Assembly: GCF_905475345.1 (NCBI RefSeq) | Contig: NC_066607.1 | Location: 3,604,001-3,668,000, forward strand | DNA from: Vespula vulgaris | Taxonomy: Eukaryota; Arthropoda; Insecta; Hymenoptera; Vespidae | Length of the DNA stretch: 64,000 bases | Direction: 5' to 3' | Part shown: positions 12,901-26,000 of the stretch, piece by piece | Position numbering within the stretch: the first letter of the stretch is position 1 | How the letters are laid out: every line of letters begins with the position of its first letter | The notes under the pieces: model-generated | The model's input: the letters and a program-made list of their open reading frames with translations, nothing else | What the model was told of the DNA's origin: nothing | Databases searched by the model: none | Program-made: the position numbers and the translations under genes

Positions 12901-15900
12901 TAACTACGCGTATCTACGTACGTACGTCATCCTTTTCAAAGACGATTTTCCTTTTCGCAATGAGAGAGATCCATCGGTGATTCGCATTCGTGCCTGTTGC
13001 TTAACGAGATAAGCTCCTTGCCGTTGCTATCGTTATGGGCATTTTTCTTTTTTCTTTTTTTTCTCCAAAGAGAGCTTTCATCGTCAAAGAGAAGATAGAA
13101 GTCTGCATTTTGTAACGAGATTAATCGCTACGTCGGACGGTCCTATTTTATGCGTCTTCTCAAAGCCAACGAGAGAAGAGGAGTCGCGCGCTGTTTCCTC
13201 GAAGGACGACGTTTCTTGCGGAGTTTCAAGATCGCGAGCGAGAGAGGGAGAAAGATTGCGAAAAGAAAACTGAAGAGTGAGAGAGATAGGAGAGAGAGAG
13301 AGAGAGAGAGAGGGAGAAATAAAGAAAGAGATACACGGACAGATAGACGACTGTGCAAAGTCCTCGCTGCACATTCGTAACTCACTTCGTATGCAAAATG
13401 ACGCTTTATCAAAGTATGCCGCTGCTTATGCATGTATTATTCGCGCTATTCCTCGAAGATGAGTTAAAATTTCAATATTTCGTACGTACGTATACGCGGC
13501 TTCATGTAATTTCCATAAGCCAGATAAGCGGTGTTCTTCATCTCACGATAACGCCGATAAGCAAGCGCAATGCGTTTAGATTTTCACTTCTTCCAGTATG
13601 GATCAACTTTCGTCGAACGTGCACGATCGAACTTGGACGATATTTCGTTTCGTTGACCGCGAACAAAAAAAAATAACTAAAACCAAACGGAACGTAACCA
13701 GTGCTGTTTCTAACCACGTAACTATTCCTTTAAATTCGCATATTTTTATTGGACGAACGACGCGGACGAACGACGACTGTTCGTTTCGATATCTTTTCGT
13801 TATCTTATCTGTTAATGCGTTATGGAGACTCGAAGAAAATTAAGAATGGAACGATTGGCCGAGCATGAGTCACGATTCTGGCGAGCTACGTAAACGTCAT
13901 CACCTTGAAACTCGATGGACGTTGTTATTAGTGCGAGTTTTTCCTTCGAATAAAAAGCGTTCCTTCTACGATAGAAAATCATGCAGGTCTCGCCGAGACC
14001 TTACACGAAGAGTTCCGAGCTTTGAATTCGTGCGATCTCTGTATAGACGATTCCTGTATGCACGCGCTTGCGCTTGCGCATACACACGCAGATACACATA
14101 CGATCATACTCGTCGTTTAGGAGAGCTACGATAATCTGGCAATTACACAACGCTCGCTCGAAGCCACAATCGTTGCCGTGTAATGGAGGCGAGGAACACC
14201 GATGTGTTCCGGCATTACGAATGGGAGTACCGAAAGCTATTGTATTTCGCAAGGAGAGTTCCGTCCGTCCTCGCTCGATAGCGAAACGCGGCTGTCGTTC
14301 GTGCTGGCCGAGGCTGTATACGCGTCTCGATCGCGTGTTTACGCGTTCACCATGTCGGTGCGTTATCGATCCGAGCGGGATTACGCTTCGTCGGCTAATG
14401 TCAACCATCGGAATTCTAAGCTTATTCTGTACGACATAGATACTCGGATTCCAGATACGAGAACTTGTATAAACGCGAATTAAAACTATGTTGGAACCTT
14501 CCAAGGCTACATTTGTCGTAATCGATCCAACGTTTCTTTTACTACATTCGGCCCTGCGTTATCGCTTCGCTTTTATCCCGCGGTCTCGCTAAAGGCGATG
14601 ATACGGAAACAACAAAACTCGTTACGAATTGTGTTACGGTTCTACCAATCGTCTTAATTAAAGAAAAAAAAGAAAGAAAGAAAGAAAGAAAGGGAAGAAG
14701 GTAATATATCAAGCGAGGTGAAACGTATGGAATAATAATATCTCCTCGAATCTTTTTCTTCTCTCTTAATTAACGTACGATCTTTCGATCTAGGAGTTCC
14801 GAAGGATAAATTCTTTCGCGCGAACGTTATACGCCTCGTACGTATCGTCTCGATCGTGCGTCGAAACTCTCTGACGGAGAAATAAAATTCGTAAAGAGAA
14901 GGAGTAAGGAAAAAGGAAACAAAAAAAAAAAGAATAGGAAAAATAGAAAGGACCGACTTTGGTACTACATCGTAGACAAGAACGTTCGTTGCAGTTTGAA
15001 GCTAGCGAGACGAGTTTAGATAGGTGCAGCTTAGCGGGTTGGTAAGTAGGTTGCCACAGGTAGCTCGTTCCTTACGTGTGTATCGGTTATGTTGTACGCG
15101 TACGTATCGCATACATTGTACGTACGTACTATGTGTATGTACGTACGAACGAACGACGCGAAGAAAAGCACGAACGGTTACGTCGGTGAGATCGCGAGCT
15201 AGTGTAGGAGTAATCGTGAGACGGGTCTTGCACAACCGATGGTCACCGAGTTTTCTACGAATGCTTCGACGATGTACAAACAGATGGATAGAGAAGGCCT
15301 CGACCATCTCTCGACTCGGTTCCAATTTACTCGATGTCTTCGAACGAACCCCATTTCCTTGATGTCCCGTGGAAAAGCTTTCCTTTAACGTAGAAAGGGT
15401 CAAAGAGCTCTTGTAAATGCTACTCTCGTTCGTCCCTTGTTTCTCAAAATGAATGTCCTCCCGATGGTCGTCTTGGTCGTTGCAGCGACCACCACAGCAC
15501 TACCACACGGCCGGTATAACTTCAATACCTCGGAAGAACGTCTTCTCTCCTCGTGAGTCTAACTAGGTCAAGAGCCACCTGCCATTAGATGCGTTACGCT
15601 TTGTAATTATTCCGTATAACGTAGCTGTAAACGGTCCTTTACGACGAAACGTAGAACAACAGAGAAGACGAGCTTGTCCTTTTGTTTATCGTACCTTCGC
15701 GATTATTATTTTATGATTATACGCGCGTTTGTTCCAAATTAATTAAACCTCTGTTTATCGTACCTTTGCGATTATTATTTTACGATTACACACGCGTCTG
15801 TTCCAAATTAATCAGACCGTTCCGCAAGATGAACTTTCGGCGATCGAATATGTTCTTTACTTTACGATGTTTCTTCTTTCAACGAACGCATTTAAATTCC

Positions 15901-16337
15901 AAGGATACGTTTCGATATTGGTCGCGACGGAGGAGGAAGCGAGGGAGTGGAGGAAAAAAGGAAAATTACCGTTTTCTAAGTCCGTAGAGATAAGTAAAAC
16001 GGTCGAAACGTCGTCGACTAGGCAAAGACGATGACTCGCGTATTCCTTACTCGTCTTTTCGAGTGCTACGCCATGGGTTCGTACGTACTTGCGTGTACGT
16101 ACGTAGCGTACGTGGCAAAGTGCACAGGGGTGAAAAGGTCAGCCATCTAGGAGGCCGCTCGTCGTCTTTCCTATAGAATCGGTTCTTTCTGCGTTCTTCG
16201 TTTTTCTTCGTGGCATAGAAAAAGAGAAACCGAGTCGAATGCGAGCCCAGCCGAGCGGAGCCGAGCCGAGTCGAGCCGAGTCGAGGCAGAGAAGACACTC
16301 GTGATGCAACGACGAAACGTGAACTCGGTTTTATAGT

Positions 16338-16375
<38 letters not shown>

Positions 16376-19300
16376 TCGGACTATCCGATTTGTCCGCTTG
16401 AAATTCCGTTCCCGTGCTAGCTCCCGATCGCTTCTATTCGCCGATTCTTACGAAACTTTCTTTCTTGACACACATATACCGTATTATTCTTTGTCGAGTC
16501 TTCACAAAACTTTTCTACTTGTTTCAAAGTTATGAAGGAATGTTAGAGTCCATAAGAAGCAAAGATAGAGATAGAGATAGAGATAGAGAGAGAGAAAAGC
16601 TACCCAGGTGGAATAATTTCACTCTCCAGAGAATCAATTTGTCCGTACGTATATATCACGAGCATATCCCACAGCTCGTGTGCCGGCCTTCTGTCAGATC
16701 GTATTTACGTTCGCGTGGCGCGGCAATATTGCGTAACCATTTCGCGGGGCATTGCATCGCCCGATGAAAACAAGCGTCTCGGTGTAGCAGCAGCAACGTT
16801 CAAGGATAACCTGCTACACAAAGTTATGTCGAAAGGAACGATGTAGCGGGAAGCCATTACCGACTATGAAACGTATACCTGTGTATACCTGTTCCGAGAG
16901 CAGAAGAAGAGGACGTCCTGAAACCTCCGATCTCGGCTTCGTATTATGAAATCGATGCGCGTAGTTTTTTCTTTTTCTTTTTTTCTCCTTAATTCTTATT
17001 TTTTATTTTCCTCTTACTCTTTTCCTTGCTTCGCAAGGAAGCTCGAAGGTGAAGGTAAAACGTTGAATGAATACGAGGAAAGAAAAAAAAAAAATGCGGA
17101 ATTTTTTTCTTCGTCGTTTATCTTCCATAGCAATCAAAGAAACAGCGAGACGTTCGAGGCCGAGCAAATTGAAATTTCGAGAGTGATATGAATTTTTTGT
17201 GCGCTCGAGCAAGCGTGATGTATGAATCTCGATCCGTCGTCCATGAGCTTTCTGGAAATCGTTCCCGTCGTGTTCGCGTTCCGCTTCGAACGTAACCAAC
17301 GTCGACGTCGCGTCCGACATAGTTATCGTACGAGAAAGAGAGAGAGAGAGAGAGAGAACGAGGGAGGGAATACAGAGTGCAGATCCCACAAATTCACGGT
17401 ATATTCGCTTGACCATGGCCGTGAAGTCGGATCTGGCCGAGTTGAACGTTCGAAATGTCTAGCGTTTGTTAAATGGGTCGATTAAATGGCTCGAGAATCA
17501 TGACACATACGCACGCAACAATCGTATATCTGGACGAGACGTAATCATTTTCTCTGTCGTCATCGTTACCGTTACATCGAGCTTCGTTAAAATTCTGTCG
17601 ATTAACGATCAAAAACGTAAGGATCGTCGGGACGATAAAAGAGAAGAAAAGACGAAAGAAAGAAGCTCGATCTAAGAATAAGCTTGAAATACTGGTATCG
17701 GCGCGGACGTATCTCGAATCGAAGATATATCGTAACACGCGTCACGTATCGAGAGCCACAAATTCGCCATTACGTTAAGCGTCGGTAGGCTGTTTCATGC
17801 CTCTTGCATTTATTATATTATACAACGTTCGTGCTAAAGTGCAAATGGGTGTTGTTGTTGGGCGCGGTGCAAGAGAGAGAGAGAGAGAGAGAACGATCGA
17901 GGAAGGTCGAGCAAAAGTGAACTCGTCACGGTCGAGTTGAGGCACGACTTCATTCACTCCTATTTCTATCTCCTCCTTCTCTTCCTCTTTATCTCTCTTC
18001 CTTCCTCTCTCTCTCTTTCTCTCTCATAATAACGACCTTCATTGATGAAATTCTAGTAACGATGGGAAAGAGAAAAGGAATCGATAGAAAAACGAGCGAC
18101 GAGAGAACGTATCGTTGGGTAGGACGAATTAATAAACGGGATTGTTTTACGACGCTTTGTCGGGATAAAAAGAGATCGTAATCCGTAGTTTATAATCCGT
18201 TTGTCGGTTTTTCTTTTCTATTCTTCCTCCTTTTTTCCACGAGAAAGAAAACAAAAGGAAACGAAAAAAATGTGCGATATCCGACACTCGAAACGTAGCG
18301 TCAAAAACGCATCGGACGATAATTAACCATGGAGAAAGAGAAATTAAAGAGCGGATGGAATAACGTTTCGTGGAACGTTCGACGCGAAAGATAATTATCA
18401 GTTAACTAAAGAGTTCGTATTTTTAGCGGCCCGTATCAGAGTGAATAGAGTCGTCGAGCGAAAAGGAAATAAGGAGTATCGTTAACTTTGTGGCAGCTTT
18501 ATGACTCTGATATTTTAACGGTTTTATTTTAGTACGTACGCTATAGGAAGAAATACGCGGAGCGTGAAAAATAGCCTATATTTTTAGAAGCATTGTTACG
18601 CAGAGAAAATGACACGGAGGAGAAAGCAGAACGTGCAGACTCTCGCGCGAAGCTACGCACGTATACACGCACGTACGGATCTTCGTACAGTAGACACGAA
18701 TTAGCGGAGAAGAGAAGCGGTACGTAACGCGAGCAACTGTGAATATATGTGTCGGGTGATAACGCTTCGAGTATCCAGGTGAGAAAACGATTAAACCGTG
18801 ATTAGTACGATCCTGCGAAACGCGTTACGATTCTTACCGTCGGCATCTTCGCGAGAATTACGTTAGAAAAAGATTCAGGTCTGTTAGAGAACGTGCCCTA
18901 TGTTATCGCACGGATTCGCAGATTCTATTCTTTATTATTATTAGCACGTATGAAATTAGCATCCAAGGTCTCGCTCTCGACTCGCTTCTCTAACCATTCC
19001 ATGGATACATTTTTTCACTCGGTACGATTACATTCTTCGATTCGGCAAATTATTTTCTAGCGGTTGATCGATCGATCGTGTTTCGAATCGAGCTATCCTC
19101 GCATCGTTATACTCGAAACGAAGAGGAAATTCGTTCGGTCCTTTTTTTTCTTCGATATAGAACGACGTCGTTCTACATTTTCGAGGAAAACGCTATAGCG
19201 GATATCTGCCAAATGTCTGCGGTAACTGGTTCAACGTTATAGCGTACTAACTGGCAAATCGTGGAGCCATTCGTCTTGTATACGTTTGCCGTTTGCGACC

Positions 19301-22300
19301 ATTCACGCCACGCGGAGACAGTTATTCGGTATGGCTTCCTCTCGCCCTTTGTTTTCTATACGCGATAGAAAGGAAAATAATAATGCATATATACGTGTAT
19401 TATATCGCATATACGTATATACACGTGTGTGAGTATATCTGTAGACGAATACATGCATGCACGTACGCACGTACGTACGTAGGTATATCGAAGAACGTAC
19501 AAACGGTCGTGCATATTCTTTTGTCAGGATAGTTTCCAGAGAGGCGTGAAATCGTGAGTTTCGCCGTTTCATTGTTTTATCGTGGCTCAACGCGAGGTGC
19601 TGCAGTTGCTGGCATCGCACAATACAAGCCAGAGCCACGCGATGATGCTGTGGGCGAAAATTACGTTTGCGTAAAACGTCGTCGCTTGCGCGGATGAGAG
19701 AGATGGATGGATGGATGGATGGACGGGAGAGAGAGAGAGAGAGAGAGAGAGAAAAGAGATAGCGCGACAGAGAGTGAGACGAAAGAGAAGAAAAAGAGTG
19801 AGAGAGAGAGAGAAAAGGAAAGAAGAAAGAGACAACGACACGAGGCCAACGACCAGGCGCGATCAGCTGGGACAGGGTCACATGCAAATCAAGAAGCAAG
19901 AGCCGTCTCCTCCCTGCCATGCCAATTCATTTCGCACATTACCTACGTAAAAGCGGAACCGCAAAGTCGGCCGTACCGAGTGCAGTTTTAACATTGACCT
20001 CGGTCCTTGGCACTAAATTCCATCCTCATCTCTTCCACCATATGTTCTCAATTCGAAACGAAACGAATCGTCTTCCGTTTTTCCTCAAAGTTGCATTCGT
20101 TAAGGGATACGTTAATCGGGACAACGACTCGCTCTGTCCGCCTTAGGACGATGGTAAGCTATATGACGTAAGCAGGATGCAGTTAATACCTGCTGCTAAC
20201 TAGTTTCTACTCCAAGCGCACCCACTCGATTCGTTCGTGTGTACGTACTTACTCCTTTGAGACAAGGGTTCATTAATTAGCCCTTTGCGGTCCTATCCGG
20301 AGTTGGATTTGATATTACACGTGTATATCTCCTAATGAATTTGATTTAATATTTGAAATACGGACAAATTACGTCGCGATGATAATGGATTTTTTACAAG
20401 GAATTATATATTAAGAAAGAAATATATCGGATATCGAAGATTCGATGATAGTAGCTATCGAACATTTCTATTAGTTTTACGAAATTGTCTCGAACCAACA
20501 ATTTGAGAGAAAGATCCGTTTCGTATACCGCGAAGAACCGAAAATCGTGAAAGAAGGGCAATGTACGAGAGGATAGGGTCCACCGATATTAAATACCGGC
20601 TTCGAAACTGGTTTCACGGCAGGTCCACTGACACACTACCGCGCGTTCGTTGCCTGCCGTTCGTCGCCCGAGAAATTCAAACTTTCTCGCGATAGCGTAA
20701 AGTAACATTTTCTGCAGGTGAAAACACACGTTTCGGGTTCGTGACAAGGAATAGCTAGCGAAGTTACTCGTTACGACTACGAATTAAAGAGAACGGTGTA
20801 ACACTGGGCCAAAAATAATGAGTCACCCATAGTATAACTTCGGTACACTACGGTGCTCGCGATAAAATGTAATTATTCAAATACTTGGAAAATATGCATC
20901 GCAATTCGTTCGAGCAATTCTATGAGAGCAACGCAATGGCATTTGAAATCTTTTCCTCGAGAAAGTCTTTATCTCCTTTATTTCTTTTTCTATTTTGCAA
21001 AGATCCTCGAACGAATGCTAACGAGAACTAGTGAAAATCGATTCGAAGAACGATCGAACCGAGGAGCCGCGCAAACTTTTCAGAAATTCAAACGGACGCG
21101 TTGTTTATTCGTTCCTTTCGCATGTACTAAACTCGGACGATTGCAAAAGAATGGAAAAGACGAAAGCTATATACGTACGTATTAATGCCGTTATGCAAGC
21201 CGAAACTAGCTAATGTATTCAAATTTATGATTCCTTCTTCTTTTTTTACTTTCTTGTCGAAGAAGAAACGTATCCTTCGGAGGCAGCACGTCTTTTCGCG
21301 CGATATTCGTTCGATCTTTCGGCAACGGGAAAGAGGCCGTTCGAGAAAGTAAAAAAGGAAAAAGAAGGAAGAAAAGGAAGAAAAAAGAAAGAATACGAAT
21401 AAATTATCCGGACCGTTCGCACGAAATCCGACGAGGAGAACGCTGCGTTGAAATCGATGACGTTAAGGTACACCTTGGAGGATACTCGACCGTGGACCCG
21501 AGCGAAGAGGATCGTGCGGTTTGTTTCATGCGGAAAACATAGACGTAGATCTACGAGGAAACTCAAACTGCATTTCAGTAACTACGATTACATAAGCGCT
21601 TTACCGGTTTGCTAATTGTCTTTCGGAATTGGTTGGTCCGTGTTCGCGCAATCACCGAAGAAATATCTCAGACGATGGGACGTTAATTACGCAATTTAGA
21701 GAATAAACTTAATGGAAGTCGTCGAATCGATTAAATTTTCTTGGTGAAAATCTTTCCGGCGGAAAGGTCGCACGATCGTTGGACGTTCGTTCGTCCTGCG
21801 TTTGAAAAATGCAAGGATAGATCGTTTTAATGGAAGGAAAAAGCGACGGACAATAACGACGAGAAGAATGTCGAGGGGAGGAACGCATAATGAACACACT
21901 TTCCAACATCCTTGACTTCCTTATAGGCAGGCACGCGGGATATTACGTAACGAGCCTTCGAGTTGTTAACCGTTGAGAGGAGGAGTTGGAGACTCGACGT
22001 GGATGGGAGGAAGATGGTGTCGCAGGAGAAGGATACCACCAAAGGCGTCCGGATAAAGTTTCACAAATATTTTCCGATAAGAGATATCGTCTTAACGGGG
22101 CTGCGCGATAACGTCGAAGGACGACTTCGAGAAAATGCATAGAAAGGAAATAACAATTGCTTCGAGTCCTCATTCCGCGTAAATACGCGAAATTCATTAC
22201 GGTAATCGCACCGATTTAACGATCTTATTACAACGATAGGAATCGTGGTTTTCTCTCGTCGGATCCGACGGAAACTCGCGCAAAATCGTCGAGTTATCGC

Positions 22301-23046
22301 GATCTTCGTCTTTAACCGCGCTAGATAAGGGGAACAATGGAGTCTTCTTATCCACCTTCGATAGTTTACCGTACCCAAGCGGTACGAAGTCCGAATAGGC
22401 AGAGTCAAGGTGGTCGGGTGATACGCGTTAATGGATTACGTAAGCGACAATAGTTGTCGTCGATCGAGTGCAGCGCGTTCCTTTTTCTTTCTTCTTTATT
22501 TTTTAGCACGTTCGGTCGTAAGAAAAAGACCCCTAGCTTCGTTTCGATATAATGATCATCAAGATCGGCTTTTCCATATGTTTTTAATTATTTCTTCTTA
22601 TCTGGTACGACCGACGATAAGTAGGAACGATCGAGCGAAGTCGAACGAAAGAACGGGTGTCGCCGCAACACGCGTGTCGGAGTCAACCTTGTCGAGTAAC
22701 GTTCACTCGGAGCAGGTTTTTTCTCTTCTTCTTCCACACTCCACGGTTACAGAGAGTTAATGTTGATCTAACCTGTATTTGCAAAACGCATACCCATATA
22801 CAAACGCACACGGGTACGGACATGAAAGTACACTCGTGGAGCTCGGACGAAAAACAGAGTAGAACTTTAGTAGCCTACTCATTAGCGTCGTTACGGTACC
22901 TCGTGTCCTTTGCTACGCGTTCCACTTTTTCGTTGCTTCTCCGATGCATTCCCCTCTTTCCTTTCCGCGTCCTTGCAACCACTTTAGAAGTAGCCCACGT
23001 TCGTACGAATACCTCCTCTCTGTGTTTTACGATGACACCGCAGAAA

Positions 23047-23078
<32 letters not shown>

Positions 23079-26000
23079 TCTTTTTAGTCTGGCTTTTTTC
23101 TTTTCCTTTTTTTTCCTTCCTTGCACGAGCTATTCCAATAACAATCTCGCGTTAGCGATCTTTCGCGTTTCCGTTCTTCGTCGTTTCACTCTCGACGTGA
23201 CCACAAGACGAGACGTTGTTACGACGTTACGACGGCCAAGTTTCCAGACGCAAGAAGGTAATAAAGGGAAAAGGAATAAATTATATGGTCTGAATGCAGG
23301 CAACGTGTCTATATGTGGGTCAGCGATGGAACTGCAAAGCGACGAAGCGCGATACGTCTCGCGACTCTCGAGTTTTAGATACATGATATTCCAAGTTTCC
23401 AATATTAGCAAGGTAGTTTCGATTATGGAACAGGTTGATAAGTACCTACTGCATCCGACATTAACTAACGATCGTGGCTGCCGAATGGGACGAATGCTCA
23501 AATATGTACGAATCTTGTTTAATCGTTAATTCGACAAACGTATTTGTAGATATAGGCGAATCGAGAAATAGAAGAGAAAATTCGATATTAAAATCACAAG
23601 TATCATTTTCGAACATTTATCGTGGCAAAAACGTGAAATCATTTATGCGATGAAATCTTCGGGATAAAAGCAAAGTTCATTTACTCGTTTTCCGATTTGT
23701 ACGACTCAGGAAAGTTTGATTACGAGCTTTAATTTAGATTCGATCGATACGTCACCTTCGACATGCTACAACGAACGCACGTTCGATCTCAATTATTCTA
23801 TTTGCGCGTGAAACGTCGTATCGCGTTATAGAATGGCCGTTATCATACGACACGCGCGCTGGATATCGACCCACGCGAAATCGCGGATTCCACACACAGG
23901 GTAAATGATATTTATCCGTACGCGTAATTAATTGTAGATTTATTTGCGTACGGTGAAAAGCGTATGTCCATACTCGTATCGCGGGGCCACAAATTGAGCA
24001 GTCATCGACACACATAGGTATTTGTGTGTTTCTTCTGTTCCATTAACCCACAATGAGACAAATATGAGAGATCGCGTTGCGTCACGAGAACGATGTAAAT
24101 ACTCAAGGATGCGTTTAGTTTATTATTAATTCAATTCGTCGGTTAAACTTAAAAGATGACACGCGCGACGGCACAGAGGCCATTGTTAATTCGTCCGTAG
24201 TAAATTTAAATGACGCTTTATAAAAGTTACACGAACGGCCTTTCTCGACTATCTACGAGGGTTTTGTAAGGTCGCTCTTTACGCGCTTGTTATTTGCGAA
24301 TTCGTCGTGCATCTATTCTACGTACGCAGCAGTTAACGATCGATCGACGATCGAATGTCACGAACGAACGTTTCTCGTGCATACACACGTACGTGTGATA
24401 GGTATTCGTACGCGCACACGTATGATTTCTAAACGTATGTTCCCATCGTCGAATATCTAACTCGGGTATAATCGTACACGTCCGAAGCTCTCGCAGAAGC
24501 TTCTTTTTTCTTTATGCGCGTGAAATCTATCGTCAAGCGAACGTAGAGTTCAACCGACGCCCACGTGCGTTCAAGAGACTTGGAGAACTGTTAATTGCAT
24601 GGCAAATTAAAGAACCGGTGCGTGCGCAAACGAACGTCCTTCGTTAAGAAAATGCATTTTTTCTCGACGATGTATCTTTAAATAGAAAATCGACGAGCGA
24701 AGAACTTTGAAATTCTTTCTACGCGATGGATGGCATTCAATTTGTCTGATCTCTAATTTCGCTGGCTACAAATTATTCGCAGGCTACAAAGACCTCGGCC
24801 GGACGTCAAGATGAAACTTGTAACGAGCCGAGTAATTTCGAAGGAGAGGCAGGAATATTGACTGTAAGCGAACTCGCGTGTCCACGCGTCGAATATTATG
24901 TGAAAGAGAGAGAGACAAAGAGACAGAGAGGAAGAAGAGAGAGATGGACAGATAGAGATACCTTTATTTTATTAATAGTGATGGCTCAGACGGTATAAGC
25001 AGTGCCGTCATGTATATTTATGCAGGTACGACGTACTTATTCATTCTCTTCGACGTTTCGCGAACCGTTCTGACTATTCATAACGTCAGCGGACTTCGAC
25101 GAGTCGGAGTCACCTTGCTACCACGCTGTCTCTCTCTCTCTCTCTCTCCCTTTCTTTCTCTATTTCATCCGATAAATCGATTTTCCATCGACGACGAAAG
25201 ACGAAAGGAGATCTCGTCGAAGCCAGAAGACGGTCGCGGCTAGGGGGGACGCGTACAAAATGATTTTTATTTATATCCCAATAGAAAAAGAAAAAGCCGA
25301 TAGTAAATACTCCGAGCACCGCTTATGAAAATGCATGTTTATATCTCGCGTCGTTCTCTCGCGTTGGCAAATGAATGAAGTAAGAGAGAAGGGACCAACG
25401 AAAAAAGAAACGTTTCCAAATTTCACGAACCGGTTCGCCGGTCCTACGAATTTACCTTTTAGACGAGTGATTTTTGTCTCGCCAGACAAATATAGTAGTA
25501 ACGTTCGTATTCCTTTTCTTGCGAAACGAGATATGAATATTCTTTTCTTTTTTTTTCTTTTTTTGCGAGAAAGATCGAATTCTTTCTATCGTTTAGCGAA
25601 AAAAAGGCGTTTATATATGTATATACAATATAAATAATAAAATATCGTTCTCGTTATTCATGAGATACCTGGAACGGAATAAGGTACGGTCTGCGGTTGC
25701 GGTGCCCAGTAGGCTTGACTGATGGCAGGGTAGTGGCTCTTGGAGCCCAAGGTAGGCCCGTTAGCGTACTGTTTCCGACTCTTCATCGCCATCGTCGATG
25801 TTTCCGGCGCGTGCGGTTTGCGCAGGAGTTTCTATTCGCGCGCGCGAGATACGAACTGCTTTAGATATTTAGCAAGGAGAACGCGAACGTTGTCGAGGAC
25901 AACGAGAGGAAGGTACTACACTCGCGCGATTCATAGATTTTCATAGAGCGAAACCACGATGTTTACACATATCTATGTATCACTCGCACCCACACACGCG

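Larger units (their letters stand above)
7335..25668 (-). other. Long intron, proximal 18.3 kb (RRM2 exon to alternative first exon)
   Basis: No recognisable coding exon was found on either strand. It contains many GA/CT tracts (for example 9366-9420, 9915-9967, 12584-12606, 13290-13312, 16341-16372, 17337-17360, 19726-19752, 23052-23078), a G13 run (12355-12367), a GGAT repeat (19702-19722), a 69-bp tandem duplication (15684-15821) and a GAGCC/GAGTC minisatellite (16240-16287). Open frames here are mostly translated microsatellites (Leu-Ser, Arg-Glu). Confidence 0.75.

Noticed and set aside
19882..19889. Isolated ATGCAAAT octamer
   Set aside because: A single 8-mer is expected by chance about once per 33 kb on each strand.
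19303..19920. 205-codon minus-strand open frame
   Set aside because: Most of it is Ser/Leu runs from GA/CT tracts. It lies deep in an intron and shows no domain.
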